DNA of 64,000 nt. Origin: Lepidostoma basale (Eukaryota; Arthropoda; Insecta; Trichoptera; Lepidostomatidae). The notes beneath the pieces were generated by a model. That model did no database searches. It saw nothing but the letters and a program-made list of their open reading frames with translations, and was not told the origin of the DNA. This document shows positions 57,238-64,000 of the stretch, in pieces. The DNA lies in the NCBI GenBank assembly GCA_022606425.2, contig JAHDVF020000177.1, positions 1,116,001 through 1,180,000 on the forward strand, written 5' to 3'. A program made the position numbers and the translations under genes. Each line of letters opens with the position of its first letter. The stretch's first letter is position 1.

Positions 57238-57992
57238 GATTGACATTGACATTCTGGCGGAATCTGTGGGGGAGCTAGAAGGCATGTTAGATGAACTGAA
57301 CACTGCATCCAGACGAGTGGGTCTCGGGATGAACTTGGACAAGACGAAAGTCAAGTAATGAACATATTATCCCGAGATCAGTAACCGTCGATGGGTCGGC
57401 TCTCGAAGTGGTACAAGAATACACATATCTTGGCCAAATCATGCAATTAGGACGAAACAATTTCGAGAAAGAAGCCGACGGAAGAATTCAGTTGGGTTGG
57501 CCGGCCTTGGGGAAATTACGTCATGTTCTCAATTCCAAAATACCACAATGCCTCAAGACTAAAGTCTTCAACCAGCGCGTTTTGCCAGTCATTACGTGCG
57601 GAGCCGAGACGTGGACAGTCTACAGATTCAAGGTCGCCCAGCGCGTCATGGAAAGAGCCATGCTTGGAATAACCTTGAGGGACAGATTTAGAAACGAATT
57701 TATTCGACAACAAACCAAGGTGACTGAGGAGGCTCTACGGATAGGAGGGCTGAAGTGGCGGTGGGCTGGTCATATCGGAGAACCGACAGCCGACGAAGAA
57801 GACGGGTTCTGGAGTGGAGACCACGTACAGGATTCCGTAGAGTTGGACGCCCCCCTGCCCGCTGGACCGACGACCTGAAGAGGATTGCTGGAGATAGATG
57901 GATGGGAGCGGCAATGGATAGGGGGCGGTGGCGTGCTTTGGGAGAGGCCTAAATTCAGCAGTGGATGACAGACGTCTGATGATGATGATGAT
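57238..57992 (+). pseudogene. RTE-like LINE 3' end, family C (longest copy)
   Basis: DIDILAESVGELEGMLDELN, RVGLGMNLDKTKV, frameshift, EYTYLGQIMQLGRNNFEKEA, RVLPVITCGAETWT, AMLGITLRDRFRNEFIRQQT, LKWRWAGHI, frameshift, GRPPARWTDDLKRIAGDRWM, ending WMTDV and a (GAT)n tail at 57977-57993. Three frame changes over 750 bp. Confidence 0.85.
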
Positions 57993-58144
57993 GAAGTACA
58001 CCATGTTATTTGTAAAGTCAAGATATTGTTGAAAAAGAACAAAATTTCGGATATATTTATAAAATCTTCAAATTTTATAGTACCTATTTATTTGGTAATA
58101 GCGAAAACGTACGTTGTCTAATTATTTACTTTTAAGTAATTGTT

Positions 58145-58510
58145 ATGTCTCGTCTTACTTTTTCTTCATCTCAGTCGTATTAGTCATGATTGAGTATCGT
58201 GTCCATTCTGTAAACTATTGACCATGGCACGCCATGCGCTCTTGTCACCCGTCAGTCTCCAGGCTGCAGCTAATGAGAGAACAGTCAGATCCCTGATTTG
58301 ATCGGACTAGCGGCTCGGTGGTCGTCCTTGTGGTCGCCTTCCCTCCACTTTGCCCATGATGAGCTTTTCAAGGTTGTCCTGACTCTCCGGACTATGTGTC
58401 CAAAATATTTCAACACTCTCTGAGAGCACATCCGCGAGAGTCTTGCCTTAATACCCAGCTGGTCAATGATTGACCGGTTTATTCTTCTTGCCGTCTCGTT
58501 TTATTTAGGT
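58145..58510 (-). pseudogene. LINE C-terminal end, unassigned RTE-like family
   Basis: Minus translation: NETARRINRSIIDQLGIKAR, VLKYFGHIVRR, RPPSRSDQIRDLTV-like, AAAWRLTGDKSAWRAMVNSL. Frameshifted. Confidence 0.65.
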
Positions 58511-58970
58511 ATTATAAAAAATCAAATAACTATATATATGTATATAATAAAACTACTAGAAAACTTCAATTTTCTTAGATGTTTTATATTATTATAGTAA
58601 ATATAATTTTTTAATCCCTATAAATTTTGTAGTATTTCAAAATATTATTATGGAGTTGGGATAAATAAAACGTATATGCGAATTCGGTATATAGAAATGC
58701 ATTTCTGATGTTTGTATTTTTTAATTGTGATATTTTTGTATATACGTTTTAAAGTTAATAATATTTTTTATTTAGATGTATAGGCTCGAACTTGCGTCCC
58801 CCCCAGGTTCTTCTGCTTAGCCTAATTATATAACTTATTTTGATGTTGTAGAAAAAAAATATTAATATTTAAATATGTTTTTTTTTTTAAAAAGACTAGT
58901 ACCAAGGATTTACATCAATGATATTCGAATTTATTATTACAATCTTCAATAGCAGTAAATAGCTAATTAT
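58511..58970. other. Intron sequence
   Basis: AT-rich; nothing recognised. Confidence 0.4.
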
Positions 58971-58974
58971 TATG

Positions 58975-59094
58975 AAGAAGGAATCTGGTCGTGTCCAGGC
59001 TTGTCCCCTGGATCAGGAGCCAAGCGTTCTATCCCCTAGACCACCACCCGATATAAACAAGTCATTTCTAGAAAACAGACATTTTCATTTAAAC
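58975..59094 (-). mobile_element. Possible tRNA-related SINE scrap and HH-4 arm scrap
   Basis: Minus strand of 58985-59048 has a box A-like TGGTCTAGGGG and CTCCTGATCC; 59064-59096 matches the outer HH-4 arm (TTTCTAGAAAACAGACATTT). Very short. Confidence 0.3.
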
Positions 59095-59760
59095 CACACC
59101 CAGTATCACAAAGGCATGGCTATATCAGTCAATAAAACAAAAAGTTTCACAATATCCAGGCAACCTACAAGATGTAAGCTGACTCTTGATGATATACCCG
59201 TGGAACAAGTAATGAGCTTCAGATATTTGGGAGTAGAGATCTGCAGTCATAATGACTTTTATACCGAAGTACTAGAACTCAATATAGCCTCTGCTGTGTC
59301 ATGGTGTCTGAAGAATCTGGTCTGGAAGAACAAGCACATGCGTATTGACAGCAAGGTCAGAATTTACAAGACATGCGTGCGACCTATCATGACATATGCT
59401 GTAGAGACTTGGGCCGACACTGTACGAACCAAGGGTCTGCCAAGAATATCTGGGATGAATATCCTGAGATCCGTTACTGGAAAAACTCTCCGAGATCTAG
59501 TCCGAGACGCAGACATAAGAAAAACTTGTGAAATAGAGGATATCGTTCGGTGGAGTAGATCCAGAAAGAGATACTGGAGGAACCATGTAGCCAGAATAGA
59601 TAGCGACAAACTTGTATATACAGCGGCTTGCGAAATCCCTTCCGGACACCGTCCACCTGGAAGACCACCTAAGAGATGGAGGCTGGATCTCATAATCCCA
59701 AGAGACATGATTTCTGTGCCACAGATTGTCATATCTATTAAAATAAGAAGTTAGAAGTTA
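59095..59760 (+). pseudogene. RTE-like LINE 3' end, family B (longest open copy)
   Basis: Open to TAG at 59752: AISVNKTKSFTISRQ, SFRYLGVEICSHNDFYTE, IYKTCVRPIMTYAVETWADT, LRSVTGKTLRDLVRDADIRK, IEDIVRWSRSRKRYWRNHVA, HRPPGRPPKRW, ending SIKIRS. This is the region after the reverse transcriptase catalytic core; that core is absent. Confidence 0.85.
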
Positions 59761-59986
59761 AGATTAGTTTTAGATCATTGTTCTAGAAACGAAAAACAAG
59801 CAATTATTATTGAATATACCTACTATAATATACGGGATTGATTTTTTAGAGTAAAAATCAAGTTATTCCTCTTTGTTTGTTAGTAACATATTTTATAGTA
59901 TATGCGTATTCTCATACTTATACCCCGGAATTTCCAGTCTATAATTACATATAACTTCAAATGTTTAAACTTTTTTTTTGTTCCAG

Positions 59987-60083
59987 CCAACAGTCCGAAT
60001 GTCTAAAAGAAGTCCCAAGCAGAAATATGACCTCAGAGAGCCTGAGAGAATCATCGCTTGACTTACATCCCATACCCGAACAG
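59987..60083 (+). CDS. SLC17-like transporter, exon 3 (loop after TM1)
   Basis: Acceptor TTTTTGTTCCAG|C and donor GAACAG|GTAATG. Its first base completes AGC (Ser) with exon 2, followed by 32 codons: QQSECLKEVPSRNMTSESLR, ESSLDLHPIPEQ. It ends in phase 0. The segment is hydrophilic with one N-glycosylation sequon (NMT), as expected for the long loop between helices 1 and 2 in SLC17 transporters. Sequence after this point in the window shows no convincing exon 4, so the gene continues to the right. Confidence 0.6.
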
Positions 60084-60339
60084 GTAATGAATTATTATTT
60101 AAAGAATACAATTAGCAATTTAATGATATGTGTGCATATTTTTCTAGACAATATCAAAACACCGTGCTTCGCAAGCAGGAAATGTAAGTCGTAAAGCAAT
60201 TCGAATTTAAAATAGGTAATAAAAATATTGTCCACTGCATATGCATCAATTAAATTCATTTGTGGAAAACCACTGGTTTGTGAAAACATATTCACACAGG
60301 ATATGTGTACCTATAAACTATTTTTTCACAACACCATTA

Positions 60340-61052
60340 ATGAACCATACATCTACTAAGTGTTATTATGTATAGAAAACAATTCTACATAATTCATTTG
60401 GTCGCCTTTAAATGTCGCAGTCTTTCAAATCAAATCAGTTTATTTTCTCAAAAGATATTACAAACAACAATTATAGTTTACGGCATCTATTGAGAACATG
60501 TAAAACATAAAAAAAACGCATTAGGAGTACAAGATACTCTCCAAAGTCAAGAGTATTTGTCTTCTGAACGTACTTTCACGAATATGAAAGACGTCGATCT
60601 CCGAAACGATCATGCTCAGCAGTTTGATTGCTCTCCACACCGGCATCACCAGAGATAAAACAGTATGTGCTGACGCTGTCGAAGATAACCATTATGGATA
60701 GCCTTAAAGATAACGGAGTTCTCAAAGAATCCCCTGATAAGTCTGAAGAAATGGGTAAGTGTGCACCCATCTCTTCTTATCTGCAAACTATTGGTCCCCA
60801 GCATGCCCAAAAGGAATGCAGTGGGATGAAGCCACGGATAGCTACCAATGCGGATAGCTTCCTCTAGTTTAATGAACCATATATCTTCTAAGTGTTATTA
60901 TGTATAGAAAACAATTTTACCTCATTCATTTGGTCGCCTTTAAATGTCGCAGTCATTCTCTAGCTTAATGAATTATACGTCTACTTAGTGTTATTATGTA
61001 TAGAAAACAATTCTACCTCATTCATTTGGTCGCCTTTATATGTTGTAGTCTT
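60340..61052. repeat. Three copies of a roughly 95-bp unit, the first separated by an insertion
   Basis: Units at 60340-60426, 60869-60957 and 60958-61052 share AAGTGTTATTATGTATAGAA, CATTTGGTCGCCTTTA and TAGTTTAATGA-type starts. The last two are adjacent; 442 bp separate the first two. Confidence 0.75.
60427..60868 (-). mobile_element. LINE 3' end inserted in the 95-bp repeat array
   Basis: Begins AAATCAAATCAGTTTATTTT, the inverted 3' terminus seen at 39150-39240. Minus translation contains FRRQILLTLESILYS-like residues. An open frame through 60628-60840 is part of this insertion. Confidence 0.55.
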
Positions 61053-61555
61053 TCTTCTGATACTATCTTAAAATAGCGTTCAATTTTATATTAAGTATTC
61101 AGATCATCGTTCCTGAATTTACAAATATTTCATGTCTTACTCTTATATATTGATTTAACAACATCTTTTTCTGTATACAACAACTTCATAGTTTTTATAT
61201 ACAATAAACAATTTCAAAGTCGATTAATCAAATCACGTAGTTTTACCAAAGCTTATTAATATATTATTAATAGATCGTACAAATTAACCAAATACATATA
61301 AATAGTACCCCTAAATCATATAAAACACACACTTAACAGGGATAAATTTTATTATTGACATTACCCAAAATTTCGGAAACATTTGTGAATGCGCATTATT
61401 TTAAATCTGATTCAGATGATGTTCTTTAAAACCTGTACAAAAAGTCAATCATAATGAGTTATCATTTCGGAAACTAACTAAAATGGTCTTCAGAAAAAAC
61501 ATGTATTTTTTTATATATTCAAACGCCGGATTCTCCGAAAACCTTTTTTTTTTAT
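61053..61555. other. Intron sequence
   Basis: Nothing recognised. Confidence 0.4.
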
Positions 61556-61559
61556 TAGT

Positions 61560-61925
61560 GCGCTGTAGAGACGCGGGCCGACACTGTGCGAACCAAGGGA
61601 CTACTAAGAACATCGGAGATGAGAGGTCCTAAGATCAATTACTGGAAAAACTCTCCGAGATCGTGTCCGCAACGTAGACATAAGAAAAACTTGCGAAATA
61701 GTGAATATCGTCCAGTGGAATAGATCCAGAAGAAGATACTGGAGGGACCATGTAGCCCGAATGGATAGTGACAGACTTGCATGTACAGTCGCTTATGAAA
61801 TCCCCTCCGGAAAACGCCCACCTGGAAGACCGCCTAAGAGATGGAAGGACGGCTGGACCTCATCATCCGACGAGACATGATTTCTGTGTCATCGTCAGAT
61901 ATATTAAAAGAAGAAGAAAAAGACT
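61560..61925 (+). pseudogene. RTE-like LINE 3' end, family B
   Basis: AVETRADTVRTKGLLRTSEM at the start, IIRRDMISVSS near the end, (GAA)n tail; several frame changes. Confidence 0.7.
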
Positions 61926-62404
61926 AACTCTTAAACATGAATCATGTGTTGACCATCACTGAACACAAACATACGTACATTATTATATTTTCAGAATCAT
62001 GTGTGTAGTACAAAAAATGCATTATCTTGTGTCGTACGATGTGCCCTAAGCCAATTTAAAATAATGCCATTATTACGGAAAATATCATAATGAGTGTTTA
62101 TGTGAAACAATTAAGTAAGAACGCTGTTTCTATCTCATTAAGATCGTAGAATGATAAACATGACAATCTTCTCTTATTATAGACGTATGTAGGTACCAAC
62201 AACGGATTTAAGTACTTACCTAAATATTTGTATTTTTCTTTATTCATTCTCGTATTTTGTATGTACATCATGTTGGGAATTTAAATTTTCTGATATTATA
62301 CAGCGGTTATTAAAAATCTCTAGCAAAAGGCTTATGTTAATATTAGGTATATTTCTGTAAAGTTTATCTTGATGGTTTTCGAGAAAGAATAATGTATGAC
62401 GATT
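61926..62404. other. Intron sequence
   Basis: Nothing recognised. Confidence 0.4.
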
Positions 62405-63310
62405 TGTGATATAAGTGCGATGGGCGAGAAATTGGAGCAAGTTACCGAATTTACGTATCTGGGAAGCATGTTTATAAGAGACGGAAAAATGGAGAAAGAC
62501 ATCGAAAGAAGGGTTGGTGCTGGGAATAAAATAAATGGCGTACTCGCAATAATAATAATAATAATAATAGGCTAATTTGTATAGCGCCGTTTTCGTGAAT
62601 AGCTCACCTCAAGGGCGCTTTGACAGTGTTTTTAGTCATGAGAGCTGCATGTGACACCAGCAATCAGATAGCCGTTGTTTACATTTTATGCGATATGTTG
62701 AAAAGGTGGGTTTTTATGTGAGATTTAAAATCTGTCCGATTGTCAATGCATCTGACGCAAATAGAAATATATCCACAGAAGCAAAGATGGCAGTACACAA
62801 TGGAGTTCTACTCGTAGTGCCAACCCTCGTGTATGGTAGTGAAGCTTGGAGCTGGCAAATGAAGGATGAAAGCAGGATAAACGCCGTAGAAATGAGATCA
62901 CTAAGAATAATGTGCGGGAAAACGTTGTATGACAGAATACTGAACGATGAAATTAGAAAGATATGTAAGGCAGATGGACTGCATCATGGATAAAATAATA
63001 AAAAAGGATCCCTGAGATGGTTTGGACATATGGAACGAATGGATTAGAGTAGAATGGTTAAAAAGTTGTACACAAGCAGCGTGAGTGGAAAAAGAAGCCG
63101 AGGACGACCGAGAAAAACATGGCATGACCAAATTAATCAATTACTAAAAGGCGGCCTCATTCGAAGTCGGAATAATCGACGTGCGTGCATGGTACGATGT
63201 ATGAATGTAGAGGAAGTCCGAGAGGTATGCCAGGACAGAGCATTGTGGCGATCCATCCTCTCTGCCTACCCTTCCGGGGGAATGGCGTGATGGTTTGTTG
63301 TTGTTATTGT
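62405..63310 (+). pseudogene. Family A LINE 3' end, split by a CR1-like insertion
   Basis: Left part 62405-62545 (EKLEQVTEFTYLGSMFIRDG, ERRVGAGNKINGVLA), right part 62755-63310 (NRNISTEAKMAVHNGVL, MRSLRIMCGKTLYDRI, GRPRKTWHDQINQLLKGG, RACMVRCMNVEEVREVC, SILSAYPSGGMA). The junction is confirmed by 36352-36400, which has the same order without the insert. Confidence 0.85.
62546..62755 (-). mobile_element. CR1-like LINE 3' end nested in family A
   Basis: Minus orientation with (ATT)n tail at 62546-62570, 3'UTR AAAGCGCCCTTGAGGTGAGC complement, and a short coding end (FKSHIKTHLFN-like). Matches 30705-31025. Confidence 0.75.
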
Positions 63311-63971
63311 CAATTTTTGGCGCTAGCGAACGTTTCACTTAAATATCGCATCCCTTGAGCCTATAGAACCTGCTTGGTAGGTGAAATAAGTAGGCATGTT
63401 AACCATGGATAAAAAGTCGGGATTAACCGGTCCTGATTAACCTGATACGTATTTTCCCAAGAGCCCACGTGATAGAATCTGCTAAAGTTTGAAGGTGAGC
63501 TTGATGTTTGATAGATATTCAAAAATAATATCAGGAACTATGTGTACTTGTGTATATGTCTATGTGTAACAATAACAAGACTTGAGGCGCTGACCTACAA
63601 GTACAATGACTCGAATAGTTATGTTCGTATTTTTATACGAGTACAAACGTTTTTTTATCGATAGGTACTTTTTTAATTCGATGTATTGTTGGGGTATAAA
63701 AAAAGACATTGGATTTCTAATTAAAACATTTCTCTGCGCTACAAATGTAGATCATAGTTAATTGGAAGTATAGATTTGTTCTAAATATTTAAACTTATAA
63801 CGAAAATAGTTCTGTTTTTCAATGTACGTAAAAACCCCATAGAAAAAATAATGTCAGTTATTATTTTAGTTTGTATATTTGTTGCTATTTAAAATATATT
63901 CTCTTACATAACCAATAATGAAAATATTGGAAAGTCCTCTATAATACTTATTTAGTTTTATTCCATTTGAT
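63311..63971. other. Intron sequence
   Basis: Nothing recognised. Confidence 0.4.
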
Positions 63972-64000
63972 TTTTAGCATCGACCGGTTTCGGCAGGTTG
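63972..64000 (-). repeat. HH-5 foldback, cut by the window end
   Basis: Minus strand: CTGCCGAAACCGGTCGATGC, i.e. GAA, palindrome ACCGGT, C. Confidence 0.5.

Noticed and set aside
58972..59094. N-terminal extension of the family B LINE frame
   Set aside because: Formed by fusion of a SINE-like scrap and a foldback arm, not by LINE sequence.
60601..60770. Candidate exon 4 of the transporter (open frame ending GAAATGG|GTAAGT)
   Set aside because: The peptide is not membrane-helix-like as expected for the next SLC17 segment, and it lies inside the LINE end inserted in the 95-bp repeat.

Overview
The window looks like a piece of an insect (arthropod) nuclear genome; the order cannot be fixed from sequence alone. 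It is AT-rich, its genes are split by GT-AG introns, and most of it is made of non-LTR retrotransposon 3' ends, tRNA-derived SINEs, DNA transposons and foldback repeats.

Host genes. (1) A plus-strand SLC17-type transporter gene (major facilitator superfamily) appears to run the whole length of the window. It has two near-identical first exons (coding 172-202 and 14564-14594), exon 2 (45174-45306, first membrane helix) and exon 3 (59987-60083, lumenal/extracellular loop). The codon phases join perfectly; the rest of the gene lies to the right of the window. (2) A complete 2-hydroxyacyl-CoA lyase gene (HACL1; 5203-9585, minus strand, 11 exons, 570 residues, C-terminal SKL peroxisomal signal) sits between the two first exons. 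(3) A small three-exon plus-strand gene (2064-4441, 69 residues, no recognised family) converges on HACL1. Genes 2 and 3 are therefore nested in the first intron of gene 1 when its upstream first exon is used.

Mobile DNA. Intron 1 after exon 1b (about 30.6 kb) and intron 2 (about 14.7 kb) are packed with repeats. There are three families of RTE-like LINE 3' ends (called A, B and C here) and some other LINE tails. One LINE at 23223-26459 keeps an open endonuclease-reverse transcriptase frame. DNA elements with visible target duplications are three hAT elements (2455-3476, 28890-29511, 41922-43882), a pogo-like element (54783-56078), a mariner remnant (49950-50464) and a TTAA-flanked MITE (11417-11896). 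A composite region ends at 34000 with a Helitron-like terminus. Six SINE copies share a tRNA-like head and a conserved hairpin.

Most notable signal. At least six sequence families of palindromic foldback repeats (called HH-1 to HH-6 here) carry, on one or both arms, a hammerhead-ribozyme-like core: CUGANGA, one A or U, a self-pairing stem II, then GAA, a short perfect palindrome ending in U, and a non-G base. Stem II and the palindrome differ between families but keep pairing. One copy (48444-48781) is flanked by a 15-bp target duplication inside another repeat, so these units have moved. They resemble the small dimer-forming hammerheads known from Penelope-like retroelements, but no Penelope coding sequence is visible in the window.
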